A DNA stretch of 64,000 bases from Nocardia aurantiaca (GCF_009708175.1 NZ_WMBB01000012.1:62001-126000), one strand, 5' to 3'. Positions 18,304 to 27,293 are shown, counted from the first letter of the stretch. Notes: a model not told the origin generated them from the letters alone. Numbers and translations are program-made.

Positions 18304-20184
18304 ATGATCGGCGATACCATCGATGACTATCTGGACGAGCACGGCAACATCAAGATCCCCGACAACCAGACCATGGTCGACCTGGTCGACAAGCACGCCG
18401 CGGCGAACGGGGACGAGCTCGCCTACCGCTTTATCGACTATTCCCGCGAACACGACGGCGAGTACCACGACATCACGTGGAATCGCTTCGGCGTCCGGCT
18501 GCGCGCCGTAGCCGCCCGGCTACAGCAGGTCACCCAGCCCGGCGACCGCGTCGCCATCCTGGCACCGCAGGGACTCGACTACATCGTGGCCATGTACGCC
18601 GCGGTGTATGCCGGCAATATCGCGGTGCCGCTGTTCGATCCGGACGAGCAGGGCCACACCGACCGGCTGTACGCCGTGCTCGCGGACTGCAAGCCCGCGG
18701 CCATCCTGACCGTCAGCTCAGCCGCGCTCGGGGTGCGCGAGATCTACAAGCACCTGCCCGCGCCGCAGCGTCCGCGCATCATCGCGGTCGAGGCGATCCC
18801 GGACGGCGTCGGGGAGAGCTGGGTGCGGCCGCACGTGCAGATGGACGATGTGGCCTATCTGCAGTACACCTCCGGTTCCACCCGCACCCCGGCGGGCGTG
18901 GAGATCACCCACCGGGCGGTGGGCACCAACCTGCTGCAGATGATCGATGCCATCGGGATCACCGAGAAGGCGCGCGCCGTCACCTGGCTGCCGCTGTTCC
19001 ACGACATGGGGCTGCTGACGGTCATCCTGCCCACCATCGGCGGCAAGTACATCACCATCATGTCGCCGAGCGCCTTCGTGCGCCGGCCCTACCGCTGGAT
19101 CAAGGAGCTGGCAGCCCAGGAGGACGGCGCCGAGATCTTCGCCGCCGCACCGAATTTCGCCTTCGAGCACGCGGCGGCGCGCGGATTGCCCAAGCCCGGT
19201 GAGGATTTGGATCTGTCCAATGTCATCGGGCTGATCAATGGCAGCGAGCCGGTGTCGGTGAGCTCGATGAAGAAGTTCAACGACGCCTTCGCCCCGTACG
19301 GCCTGCCCAAGACCGCCATCAAGCCCTGCTACGGCATGGCCGAGGCCACCCTGTTCGTCTCAGCCACCAGGCGCGAGGACGAGGCCCGCACGGTCTGGGT
19401 GGACCGCACGGAACTCAATGCCGGGCGCATGATCGAGGTCGACGAGCACGCGGAAGACGCTGTGGCCCAGGTGTCCTGCGGTTACGTGGCGCTGTCCCAG
19501 TGGGCGGCCATCGTGGACCCCGACACCGGTGCGGAGCGTGCCGACGGCGAGGTCGGCGAGATCTGGTTGCACGGTGGGAACATCGGTCGCGGCTACTGGG
19601 GCCGCCCGGACGAGAGCCGGGCCACCTTCCACAACACGCTCACCTCCCGGCAGCCCACGAGCCACGCCGAAGGCGCCCCGGCGGACGGGAAGTGGATGCG
19701 CACCGGCGATTACGGCGCGTACTACGACGGCGAGCTCTTCATCATCGGCCGTGTCAAGGACCTGGTGATCGTGGACGGCCGCAATCACTACCCGCAGGAT
19801 CTGGAGTACTCCGCCCAGGAGTCCAGCACCGCCCTGCGCCCGGGTTTCGTGGCGGCCTTCTCCGTCGCGGGGGACCAGCTCCCGGCCGCGACCGGCACGA
19901 GCAACGGGGCTGAGCCCGCCTCCGCCGCCGAGCAGCTGGTCATCGTGGCCGAACGCGGCACCGGCGCAGCCAAACTGGACCCGGAGCCCATTGCCGAAAC
20001 CGTACGGGCGGCCATCGCCAAGCGTCACGGCGTCACCGTCCGAGATCTGCTCCTGGTCCCCGCGGGTTCGATTCCCCGCACCTCCAGCGGCAAGATCGCG
20101 CGCCGCGCCTGTAAGACCGCTTACCTGGAGGGCACCCTCCGCGGCGGCCAGCGCCAGCAGGCGTTCCCGGACGAGACCGACTGA
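18304..20184 (+). CDS. Long-chain fatty-acyl-AMP ligase (FadD32-like)
   Basis: This 626-residue adenylating enzyme belongs to the FAAL group. It has YLQYTSGSTRTPAGVEITH (ATP loop), WLPLFHDMGLLTVIL, APNFAFEHAAARG, YGMAEATLF and the FAAL signature DGRNHYPQDLEYSAQES. It is strikingly similar to M. tuberculosis FadD32 through to the C-terminal PRTSSGKIARRACKTAYLEG segment. FadD32 forms meromycoloyl-AMP and loads it on Pks13. No pks13 or other polyketide synthase is in this window, so this is either a paralogue or works with a distant partner. ATG 18304 has AAAGGA upstream. Confidence 0.9.
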   Translation: MIGDTIDDYLDEHGNIKIPDNQTMVDLVDKHAAANGDELAYRFIDYSREHDGEYHDITWNRFGVRLRAVAARLQQVTQPGDRVAILAPQGLDYIVAMYAAVYAGNIAVPLFDPDEQGHTDRLYAVLADCKPAAILTVSSAALGVREIYKHLPAPQRPRIIAVEAIPDGVGESWVRPHVQMDDVAYLQYTSGSTRTPAGVEITHRAVGTNLLQMIDAIGITEKARAVTWLPLFHDMGLLTVILPTIGGKYITIMSPSAFVRRPYRWIKELAAQEDGAEIFAAAPNFAFEHAAARGLPKPGEDLDLSNVIGLINGSEPVSVSSMKKFNDAFAPYGLPKTAIKPCYGMAEATLFVSATRREDEARTVWVDRTELNAGRMIEVDEHAEDAVAQVSCGYVALSQWAAIVDPDTGAERADGEVGEIWLHGGNIGRGYWGRPDESRATFHNTLTSRQPTSHAEGAPADGKWMRTGDYGAYYDGELFIIGRVKDLVIVDGRNHYPQDLEYSAQESSTALRPGFVAAFSVAGDQLPAATGTSNGAEPASAAEQLVIVAERGTGAAKLDPEPIAETVRAAIAKRHGVTVRDLLLVPAGSIPRTSSGKIARRACKTAYLEGTLRGGQRQQAFPDETD

Positions 20185-20300
20185 CCGACTCCGACGGCGA
20201 GTGGCACATCGTCGAGCCACGACCTCGCGGATGTGCACTCGGCGTATCGGGTCAGAGCGGCGATGAGGGGATGGACAGCGCGCACAGGCCGCGCGATGGA

Positions 20301-20870
20301 TCAGGTATCGAGGCTTACCGAGGTGGCCGGCTCGGCGAGCTCGGCGGCGTGCGCGGCCAGCGCGCGGGCGGCGGCGTTGAGGCAGCCGCGGACATGCTGA
20401 TCCGCAACCAGACCATCGGGTCCGATACTGCTCTGTAGCACGGTGATTCGGCCGCACGCCGCCTCCACCAGTTCGGCCCCGACATAGCCGAGTACGGTGC
20501 GCAGGGTGGCCACGGCGGCCTCGCCCCGGCCCTCGTAGGCGACATTCACGTAGGCGACCGGCTTCTCGCTGAGATCGGCATTGCCGACCGTCCATTCCAG
20601 CAGGTTCTTGAGGCTGCCTGGGATCATGCCCGCGTATTCCGGCGTGCAGAACAGCACGGCGTCGGCTGCGGCGAGCTGCCGGTGCAGGGCCTCGACCGCG
20701 GGCGGTTCGGGCTCCTCGCCGGGGACGAAGGCGGGCAGGCCGAGCAGGCCGTCGAACCGGACGGCTTCGAAATCGGACCCGGCGTCTGCGGCGATGGAGC
20801 GCAGCGCGGCGGTGTTGGTGGAGCCCTCGCGGGTGCTGCCCGAGATCAACAGGATGCGGGTAATGGTCAC
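20301..20870 (-). CDS. NADPH-dependent FMN reductase
   Basis: This 189-residue flavodoxin-like protein starts TITRILLISGSTREGSTNTAAL, the FMN phosphate-binding loop of the YhdA/SsuE/ChrR-type reductases, followed by the TPEYAGMIPGSLKNLLEW motif. It transfers electrons from NAD(P)H to flavin or quinone-like acceptors; the physiological partner is unknown. GTG 20870 fits the family start, but the ribosome site is weak. The open frame extends 75 codons upstream without domain support. It is divergent from the lipase gene. Confidence 0.85.
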   Translation of the reverse strand: MTITRILLISGSTREGSTNTAALRSIAADAGSDFEAVRFDGLLGLPAFVPGEEPEPPAVEALHRQLAAADAVLFCTPEYAGMIPGSLKNLLEWTVGNADLSEKPVAYVNVAYEGRGEAAVATLRTVLGYVGAELVEAACGRITVLQSSIGPDGLVADQHVRGCLNAAARALAAHAAELAEPATSVSLDT

Positions 20871-21047
20871 GACTGCGGCAACAGGGCTGGGGTCGGGAGT
20901 ATTTCGAGGTCGCGGGCGCGTTGTCTCATATGCGCCGTCCCAATGGATGGGAGTTGTTGTGACAAGAGGTGTCGCTATCTCCCATAGTGGGTATGGTTTC
21001 GCCCAACCGGAATTGTCCCGGACAGCTGACGCCGCCCCTCGGATCCG

Positions 21048-21068
21048 GTTATGCGACAACTGCATAAC
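21048..21068. promoter_or_regulatory. Palindrome upstream of lipase gene
   Basis: Perfect 7-bp arms GTTATGC and GCATAAC flank a 7-base spacer, ending 26 bp before the lipase ATG. The position suggests an operator for a regulator not encoded next to it. It also lies in the region divergent from the FMN reductase. Confidence 0.5.
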
Positions 21069-21094
21069 GCGAGTGTGTGCAAGAAGGGCAGGCA

Positions 21095-22255
21095 ATGATG
21101 ACTGCGAACACCAACCGCTTCGACGAGGCGGCGGTCGGTGCCGGATATCCCGGTGCGTTCGAACCCGGCAGGCTGCTGGGCGCCGAACCGATGATCGCGC
21201 GCATGCTGCCCGGGATCCGGCTGCCCGCTCGCGCCTGGCGAACCAGCTACACCTCGACCACCGCCACCGGAGCTCCGACGCACGTCACCGGCACCGTGCT
21301 GGTGCCGAACACGCCGTGGCGCGGACCCGGCTCGCGGCCACTGGTCGGGTACGCGGTCGGCACGCAGGGTCTGGCGGGCACGGTCGCCGCCGCATCCTGG
21401 CAGCTGCGATTCGGGCTGGAATACGAATCGGTCTTCCTCCGCGCCGCCCTGCGTCGCGGCTGGGCGCTCGCGATCACCGACTATCCGGGGCTGGGCACCC
21501 CGGGGCTGCACCCGTACGTCATGGGCCGTGCGCTGGGCCCGGCTGTTCTGGACATCATGCGCGCCGCGCGCCGGCTACCCGATGCGGACCTGGATCCCGA
21601 TGGCCCGCTGGGCATCTACGGCTACTCCGAGGGCGGCAATGCCGCGGGCTGGGCGTTGCAGTTGCAGCCCGACTACGCGCCGGATCTGCCGCTGGCGGGC
21701 GGGGTGGTGGGATCGGCTCCGGCCGACATGGTCGACATGGTGCGGTTCCTGGACGGCACCCCCTTCGCATTCCTGCTCTTCTACGGTGTGCTCGGCATCG
21801 AAGCCGCGTATCCGGAACTGAATGTGCTGCAACACCTCAAGCCACATGGCCGCGCCCTGGCCGCGCTGTTTCGCCGCACCCACATCGCCGCCGCGGCGAT
21901 GCTCGGGATCGGCGCGGGCGTGGTCGTGCCCACCAAGGTCTCGACCTTCTGCCACCGGCCGCCGTTCGAAGTGCCCGAGGTAAAGGCCCGCCTACTGGAG
22001 AACCGGCTGGGCGGGATCGCGCCCGCCGCACCGGTCCTGGTCGCGGGCGGCACCGGTGAGCAGGTCATTCCCTATCCGCAGGCGGTCCGGCTCGCGGAGG
22101 ACTGGGAGGCATCCGGCGCTGAAGTCACCATGCGCACCCTGCATGGTCGCGAACACATCGGCGGCGCAATGGCCTTCGCCGGACCGGCCATGCGGTTCCT
22201 CTCCGAGCGTTTCACCGAGCAGGCCGACGCTCCGGTGCTGCGCCGCGGCGCGTGA
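21095..22255 (+). CDS. Secretory-lipase-family (LIP) alpha/beta hydrolase
   Basis: This 386-residue alpha/beta hydrolase is of the LIP/secretory lipase family (PF03583), known from Candida LIPs and many Nocardia/Rhodococcus paralogues. The nucleophile is Ser178 in GYSEGG, and a DYPGLGTPG segment and a C-terminal His (HGREHIGG) are present. Most relatives have a signal peptide; here the N-terminus (MMTANTNRFDEAAVGAGYPG) is polar and no signal or membrane segment is seen, so an intracellular location is likely. The ATG at 21095 or 21098 follows AAGGGCAGG. Confidence 0.85.
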   Translation: MMTANTNRFDEAAVGAGYPGAFEPGRLLGAEPMIARMLPGIRLPARAWRTSYTSTTATGAPTHVTGTVLVPNTPWRGPGSRPLVGYAVGTQGLAGTVAAASWQLRFGLEYESVFLRAALRRGWALAITDYPGLGTPGLHPYVMGRALGPAVLDIMRAARRLPDADLDPDGPLGIYGYSEGGNAAGWALQLQPDYAPDLPLAGGVVGSAPADMVDMVRFLDGTPFAFLLFYGVLGIEAAYPELNVLQHLKPHGRALAALFRRTHIAAAAMLGIGAGVVVPTKVSTFCHRPPFEVPEVKARLLENRLGGIAPAAPVLVAGGTGEQVIPYPQAVRLAEDWEASGAEVTMRTLHGREHIGGAMAFAGPAMRFLSERFTEQADAPVLRRGA

Positions 22256-22591
22256 TCCTCGCTCGAGGACGGCGAGCGGGGTCGCCGTCACGCCCGGCCC
22301 GATGACGGACCACCGGTCGGTGCCGAGTCGCCCGTGGGCGCCGAGTCACGACCATCGGGCGCCGGCGTGACCGGCGCGGGATGGGGACTGTTCGCCAAGG
22401 GGACAGCGCAATACAGCAGGTCTGCACTAGGGGGTGCCCGGCGGCTTCGGACAGCGTTGGAATCGGCCTGACTTCATCCCACGGCCCGATTATGGCCGAA
22501 AGTATCGATTTTCTGGCCGTGGCTCTGTCATGACCTGATGTGCGCCGGTCGTAGCGTCGAATTCGATCACATCGAGGTGAGAGAGGGACGC
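22256..22591. other. Intergenic region before monooxygenase remnant
   Basis: These 336 bp contain no ORF with recognisable coding character on either strand and no clear terminator. The right end supplies a GAGAGGGA ribosome site for the truncated monooxygenase. Given that this remnant follows, part of the region may be older coding sequence that has decayed, but I see no identifiable motif. Confidence 0.4.
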
Positions 22592-22912
22592 ATGAGCAGC
22601 AGCCCGTCGATCGTCATCATCGGCACCGGCTTCGGCGGCATCGGTATGGCATCGGAGTCGACACGCGCCGGGATCGGTGACTTCGTCATCCTCGAGCGTG
22701 GCGGCGATGTCGGCGGCGTGTGGCGCGAGAACACGTATCCGGGTGCGGAGCGCGATGTGCCCTCCCCGCTGTACTCGTACTCGTACTCGTTCGAGCCGAA
22801 CCCGTCCTGGTCCAAGCGGTGCGCGCCGCAGGCGGATTGCCGTGCGACCCGCCGCCCGAACCCCTCCCAAGACCGGCTCGTCGCGATCGCGCGCACGGAA
22901 TCCCAGGAGTAA
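22592..22912 (+). pseudogene. Truncated Baeyer-Villiger flavin monooxygenase remnant
   Basis: The first 75 or so residues are the N-terminal FAD-binding part of a Baeyer-Villiger type monooxygenase: SIVIIGTGFGGIGMA, VILERGGDVGGVWRENTYPGA, then FEPNPSWSKR and APQAD. The match stops there and about 25 unrelated residues run to a stop two bases before cholesterol oxidase. A full enzyme needs about 490 residues, so roughly 85 percent is missing, including the second Rossmann domain. A TACTCG hexamer is present three times in tandem at 22772-22789, expanding an SY repeat. It retains a ribosome site and may still serve as a translated leader for the oxidase gene. Confidence 0.7.
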
Positions 22913-22914
22913 CA

Positions 22915-24642
22915 ATGCGATTCGACTACGACGTCCTCGTCATCGGTTCCGGCTTCGGCGGCAGTGTGAGCGCGCTGCGGCTGACCGAGAAGGGCTATCG
23001 CGTCGGCGTGCTGGAGGCGGGCCGGCGCTTCGAGGACCATGAGTTCGCGAAGACCTCATGGCGGCTGCGGCAGTATCTGTGGGCGCCGGCTCTGGGCTGC
23101 TTCGGAATTCAACGGCTGGCGTTGCTGAAGGACACCTTCATCATGGCGGGCGCGGGCGTCGGCGGCGGCTCGCTGGTCTACGCCAACACGCTTTACGAGC
23201 CGCCGGACAAGTTCTACGCCGACCGCCAGTGGGGTCACATCACCGACTGGAAGGACGAGCTCGCTCCGCACTACGACCAGGCCAAGCGCATGCTGGGCGT
23301 GACGGCCAATCCGGCGACCACCCCCGCGGATCGCGTGCTGCGAGGTGTGGCCGAGGACATGGGAATCGGCGACACTTACCGGCCGACCCCGGTCGGTGTC
23401 TTCTTCGGCGGACCCGGCCGCCGCCCGGGTGAGGACGTACCGGATCCGTTCTTCGGCGGGGCCGGGCCCGGCCGGCGCACCTGCACCCACTGCGGTGAAT
23501 GCATGACCGGTTGTCGTCACAATGCGAAGAACACCCTGGTCAAGAACTACCTGTATCTGGCCGAAAAGGCGGGCGCCACAGTGCATCCGCTCACCACCGT
23601 CACCAATGTGCGACCGTTGAACGGCGGCGGCTACACGGTGGAGACCGTCCGCACCGGCGGCGTGCTCCGGAAGCGGCGTCGCGAATTCACGGCCGAACAC
23701 GTGATCTTCGCCGCCGCCGCGCTCGGGACCCAGCGGCTGCTGCACCGGCTGCGCGACAAGGGCTCGCTCACCGGGATCTCCGACCGGTTGGGCTATCTGT
23801 CACGCACCAACTCCGAGGAGCTGCTCGCCGTGCGCAGCCGTGACGAGCACGCGGATTACACCAAGGGCGTGGCGATCACATCCTCCATCCACCCCGACCA
23901 CGACACCCATGTCGAGCCGGTCCGCTACGGCAAGGGCAGCAATGCGTTCGGCCTGATGAGCACCTTCATGGTCGACGACGAGGGGGACACGCCACGCTGG
24001 CGGCTCTGGGTGCGTGCGGCTCGCCGCCGACCCCGCGACGCTGTCCGGGTGCACAATCCGCGGCACTGGTCGGAGCGCACCATCGGTCTGCTGGTCATGC
24101 AGTCGGTCGACAACTCCATCACCACCTACACCAAGCGCGGAGTGCTCGGCCGTCGCATGACCACCAAACAGGGTGAGGGCCAACCCAATCCGACGTGGGT
24201 CCCCGCCGGACACGAGGTCGCGCGCCGCGTCGCCGAGGCCATCGACGGTATCCCTCTCGGCGCCATCTCCAGCATTCTGAAAATTCCCATGACCGGACAC
24301 TTCCTGGGCGGCTGCGCCATCGGTGACTCGCCGTCCACCGGCGTCGTCGACGCCTACCACCGCCTCTACGGTCACCCCGGCCTGCACATCATCGACGGCT
24401 CGACCATCTCCGCCAACCTCGGCGTCAACCCGTCGCTCACCATCACCGCCCAGGCCGAACGCGCACTCTCGTTGTGGCCCAACAAGGGTGAGCCCGACCC
24501 CCGCCCGGAGCTGGGCTCGGACTACCGGCGCATAACCCCGATCCCACCCCGTCACCCCGTCGTCCCGCCCACGGCGCCGGCGGCTCTACGGCTCCCGCTG
24601 GTCGGCTTCAACGAGAGCCCGAACGCGCACGCGGACAACTGA
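22915..24642 (+). CDS. choD: GMC-type cholesterol oxidase (ChoD-like)
   Basis: This 575-residue flavoprotein matches mycobacterial ChoD in length and sequence. It has DYDVLVIGSGFGGSVSALRL at the N-terminus, MAGAGVGGGSLVYANTLY, and the C-terminal GMC signature with MTGHFLGGCAIGDS and GVNPSLTITAQAE. It is expected to oxidise 3-beta-hydroxysterols or a related substrate. A Cys cluster C190-x2-C193-x2-C196-x3-C200 lies in a TCTHCGECMTGC segment and resembles a [4Fe-4S] ferredoxin-type binding motif. No signal peptide is present. ATG 22915 follows AGGAG and comes two bases after the truncated monooxygenase stop. Confidence 0.88.
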   Translation: MRFDYDVLVIGSGFGGSVSALRLTEKGYRVGVLEAGRRFEDHEFAKTSWRLRQYLWAPALGCFGIQRLALLKDTFIMAGAGVGGGSLVYANTLYEPPDKFYADRQWGHITDWKDELAPHYDQAKRMLGVTANPATTPADRVLRGVAEDMGIGDTYRPTPVGVFFGGPGRRPGEDVPDPFFGGAGPGRRTCTHCGECMTGCRHNAKNTLVKNYLYLAEKAGATVHPLTTVTNVRPLNGGGYTVETVRTGGVLRKRRREFTAEHVIFAAAALGTQRLLHRLRDKGSLTGISDRLGYLSRTNSEELLAVRSRDEHADYTKGVAITSSIHPDHDTHVEPVRYGKGSNAFGLMSTFMVDDEGDTPRWRLWVRAARRRPRDAVRVHNPRHWSERTIGLLVMQSVDNSITTYTKRGVLGRRMTTKQGEGQPNPTWVPAGHEVARRVAEAIDGIPLGAISSILKIPMTGHFLGGCAIGDSPSTGVVDAYHRLYGHPGLHIIDGSTISANLGVNPSLTITAQAERALSLWPNKGEPDPRPELGSDYRRITPIPPRHPVVPPTAPAALRLPLVGFNESPNAHADN

Positions 24643-24797
24643 TCCGGCTGCCCCGATCGATGGGTGAAGGCTCGTCCTGTGCTCGTGCGGTGCCGACCGA
24701 TCGAACCCCCGGAGGCTCTGCGACTGCCGATGGTGGACATCGCGGCCCCGCGGATCCCGCGGGGACCTGACTCCGGATCGCGAGAGGGTCCGGAAAA

Positions 24798-24832
24798 GCG
24801 CAGGGCGGCGTTCGTATCTCGCCGTCCTGCGC
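24798..24832 (-). terminator. Rho-independent terminator for nitronate monooxygenase gene
   Basis: A 13-bp stem (GCGCAGGGCGGCG against CGCCGTCCTGCGC, one G-U pair) with a 9-base loop is flanked on the left by GGAAAA. Read on the - strand the stem is followed by TTTT, the intrinsic terminator form. It lies between converging cholesterol oxidase and nitronate monooxygenase genes and may stop both. Confidence 0.65.
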
Positions 24833-24931
24833 TCGTTGGCGGCAGCGGCTCCGGGGAGAGTCCTCGGGCCGCGAGGCGAAGGGCAGGCGCGAGGTGCGCC
24901 CGCCCTTGGCGGCGAGGGGCCGGCGGACCGG

Positions 24932-25903
24932 TCAGAGCGCGAGCAGGCGGGCCTTGGCCTCGTCGTATTCGCGGATGAGGCGGTCGACCAGCTCGGCGGC
25001 CGGACGCACGGCGTCGACGGAGCCGATGCCCTGGCCGGAGCCCCAGATGTCCTTCCAGGGCTTGGCGCCCGGGGTGGTGGATTCGCCGGTGCCGAAATCC
25101 ATGGCGGACGGGTCGGATTGGGCCAGATTATCGGGGTCCATGCCGGCGGCGGTGATGCTGCCGCGCAGGTAGTTGCCGTGGACGCCGGTGAAGAGGTTGG
25201 AGTAGACGATGTCGGCCGCGCCGGAGTCGACGATCATCTGCTTGTAGCCGGGGACGGCGTTGGCTTCGTCGGTGGCGATGAACGCCGAGCCGATGTAGGC
25301 CAGGTCCGCGCCCGCGGCCTGCGCGGCCAGGATGGAGCGGCCGTGCGCGATGGCGCCCGAGAGCAGCAACGGGCCGTCGAACCAGGTGCGGATCTCCTGG
25401 ATCAGGGCGAAGGGGGACTGGGCGCCCGCGTGGCCGCCCGCGCCCGCCGCCACCGCGATCAGGCCGTCCGCGCCGCGTTCGACGGCCTTGTGCGCGAACG
25501 TATCGTTGATGATGTCGTGCAGCACGATGCCGCCGTAGGAGTGCACGGCCTCGTTCACATCGGGTCGCGCGCCCAGCGAGGTGATGATGATCGGCACCTG
25601 GTGTTCGACGATCGTGGCCAGGTCTTCCTCCAGCCGGTCATTGCTCTTGTGCACGATCAGGTTCACCGCGTACGGCGCGGACGGCTGGTCGGGATTGTCG
25701 GCGTCGTGCTTGGCGAGCTCCTCGTTGATCCGCACCAGCCATTCCTTGAACAGTGACTGCGGCCGCGCGTTCAGCGACGGGAACGAGCCCACGATGCCCG
25801 CCTTGGATTGAGCGATCACCAGCTCGGGGCCGGACACGATGAACATGGGGGAGGCGACCGCGGGCAGGCGCAGGCGCTCGGACAGGATGGGCGGCAGGCT
25901 CAT
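24932..25903 (-). CDS. Nitronate monooxygenase family protein
   Basis: This 323-residue FMN TIM-barrel enzyme is of the NMO/2-nitropropane dioxygenase family. It shows RLRLPAVASPMFIVSGPELV at the start, the conserved VNLIVHKSN segment, and the phosphate-binding GADGLIAVAAGAGGHAG and AQAAGADLAYIGSAFIAT segments. These enzymes oxidise alkyl nitronates such as propionate 3-nitronate, though many members are assigned only by family. It stands alone, with a DUF2236 gene 57 bp upstream in the same orientation. Confidence 0.88.
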   Translation of the reverse strand: MSLPPILSERLRLPAVASPMFIVSGPELVIAQSKAGIVGSFPSLNARPQSLFKEWLVRINEELAKHDADNPDQPSAPYAVNLIVHKSNDRLEEDLATIVEHQVPIIITSLGARPDVNEAVHSYGGIVLHDIINDTFAHKAVERGADGLIAVAAGAGGHAGAQSPFALIQEIRTWFDGPLLLSGAIAHGRSILAAQAAGADLAYIGSAFIATDEANAVPGYKQMIVDSGAADIVYSNLFTGVHGNYLRGSITAAGMDPDNLAQSDPSAMDFGTGESTTPGAKPWKDIWGSGQGIGSVDAVRPAAELVDRLIREYDEAKARLLAL

Positions 25904-25960
25904 TGACCAGATTCCTTCATACAGGGGTTACCCAGGGAACGTTACTCGCCGGTAATAACT

Positions 25961-27211
25961 TCAGGCGGCGCGGGTTTCGGCCAGCCGATCATGGCGGGCG
26001 TAGCTGCGATCCGGATCGTTCATCAGCGCGGCCCGCCGCAGCATGCGCTCGGTGGCCCGGCGGCCCAGCCGCTCACTCAGCCGGGTCGCGCCCGGGATGC
26101 AGCGGCGCGGCACCTCGAGCACGCTGTTGACCGCCGCGGTGGCCAGCACCGCCGCCAGGAAGACGCGGCTGTAGGGCATTTCCAGGAAGTCGGAGTTGGT
26201 CTTGCCCAGCAGGATTCGGCTGTAGGACACCGAGTACAGGGTGAAGGCCCGGCGCAACATCCGTGAGCGCAGGCCGGGGCCGTCGAAGCCGTAGATCGGG
26301 CCGAGCGCGGAGACCAACGCCCGCGACAGCCGCCGCGAATCCTCGTCCGGCAGGAATTCGTAATCCGCCTGCAGCCACAGCAGCCGCCAGGTGTCGGTCT
26401 CGTCGGCGGGCAGGATCTCCGGATCGAGCCCGATCAGGTGGCCGACATACCGCCACAGGTGATAGACCGCCGCCTTCTCCTTCTTGGAGAACCGCAGCCC
26501 GACCGCATTGCACCCGGCAATCGTGGCCAGCGAGAACAACATCAGCGTGCCGGCGGTCAAAGACTGGTTGAGCGGGTGATCCCACTGCTCGTAATCCCAG
26601 TCCGGCCGCCGGTTCATGCCCGCGCGTACTTGGGCGTGCATGATCCGGACCCGAACGGTGTTCTTGAATCCCGGCGCGAATCGCTCCAGTCCGTCCCGTG
26701 CGGTCACGTCGACCCACCAGGTCGCGGTCTCGACGACCCGCCGCGGCGCCATGGATTCCGCCGACAGCCCGCCGGTGCCGACCAGCACCTTGCCCGCGCG
26801 CGAGGCCAGATAGCCGCCGTTCAGAGAGAACATGGACAGGGCCAGATTGGTCGCCCACGGCCCGACCCGCCCGCTGACCCGCGCGGCCCGGTCCAGCTTG
26901 TCCTGGTCCAGCCAGAACGGGACCGAATCGAGGTGCGCGAAAAAGGCTTTCAGCTCGGTGGGCGCGTCCGGCACGGCGTCGATCCCGCGTTCCAGGGCCG
27001 TCTCGAACATGGCCCGACCCTGTCCGGTGGGCAGCCGCCCGAACATCTCGACCACGGCGTCGGCCAGTGGATCGCCCATGTGCGCGAACTTGCGGTAGGC
27101 CGCCTGTTGCTCAGGGGTCGGGCGGATATCGCCGGGGCCGAGAAGGCGGACCCCGATATTGAACGGGAATTCCCGGAAGATCACCGGATCGGGCAACTCG
27201 GAACGCGTCAT
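25961..27211 (-). CDS. DUF2236 oxygenase-like protein (MpaB family)
   Basis: This 416-residue member of the DUF2236/MpaB family is from the group related to latex-clearing proteins and the fungal mycophenolate oxygenase MpaB, several of which bind haem. Visible family segments include FWLDQDKLDRAARVSG, the NQSLTAGTLMLFSL region and a C-terminal helical part. The substrate is unknown. ATG 27211 is supported by AGGAGG. It is divergent from a TetR gene with two copies of one palindrome between them, which strongly suggests direct control by that TetR. Confidence 0.85.
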   Translation of the reverse strand: MTRSELPDPVIFREFPFNIGVRLLGPGDIRPTPEQQAAYRKFAHMGDPLADAVVEMFGRLPTGQGRAMFETALERGIDAVPDAPTELKAFFAHLDSVPFWLDQDKLDRAARVSGRVGPWATNLALSMFSLNGGYLASRAGKVLVGTGGLSAESMAPRRVVETATWWVDVTARDGLERFAPGFKNTVRVRIMHAQVRAGMNRRPDWDYEQWDHPLNQSLTAGTLMLFSLATIAGCNAVGLRFSKKEKAAVYHLWRYVGHLIGLDPEILPADETDTWRLLWLQADYEFLPDEDSRRLSRALVSALGPIYGFDGPGLRSRMLRRAFTLYSVSYSRILLGKTNSDFLEMPYSRVFLAAVLATAAVNSVLEVPRRCIPGATRLSERLGRRATERMLRRAALMNDPDRSYARHDRLAETRAA

Positions 27212-27240
27212 TGCGTGCCTCCTGGAATGCGCTGAGCCTC

Positions 27241-27258
27241 TGGTGAAGGACGTCACCA
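27241..27258. promoter_or_regulatory. TetR operator, copy 1
   Basis: TGGTGA and TCACCA are perfect inverted arms around a 6-base spacer. The site is 30 bp upstream of the DUF2236 start. The same arms and spacing recur 24 bp to the right, which makes chance unlikely. Confidence 0.75.
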
Positions 27259-27262
27259 GAAC

Positions 27263-27284
27263 TTTGGTGATAGTCTTCACCAAA
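27263..27284. promoter_or_regulatory. TetR operator, copy 2
   Basis: TTTGGTGA and TCACCAAA form a perfect 8-bp-arm palindrome with a 6-base spacer, ending 9 bp before the TetR ATG. It is an extended version of copy 1, with centres 24 bp apart. Binding here would also cover the tetR translation start region, consistent with autorepression. Confidence 0.78.
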
Positions 27285-27293
27285 CCCTCCGGC

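Noticed and set aside
20062..20082. Sequence GGGTTCGATTCCCCGCAC resembling a tRNA T-arm
   Set aside because: It lies inside the FAAL coding sequence in the conserved PAGSIPRTSSGK region, with no acceptor, D or anticodon arms around it.
22256..22591. Possible terminator or ncRNA between the lipase and the monooxygenase remnant
   Set aside because: No hairpin with convincing symmetry and no U tract was found.
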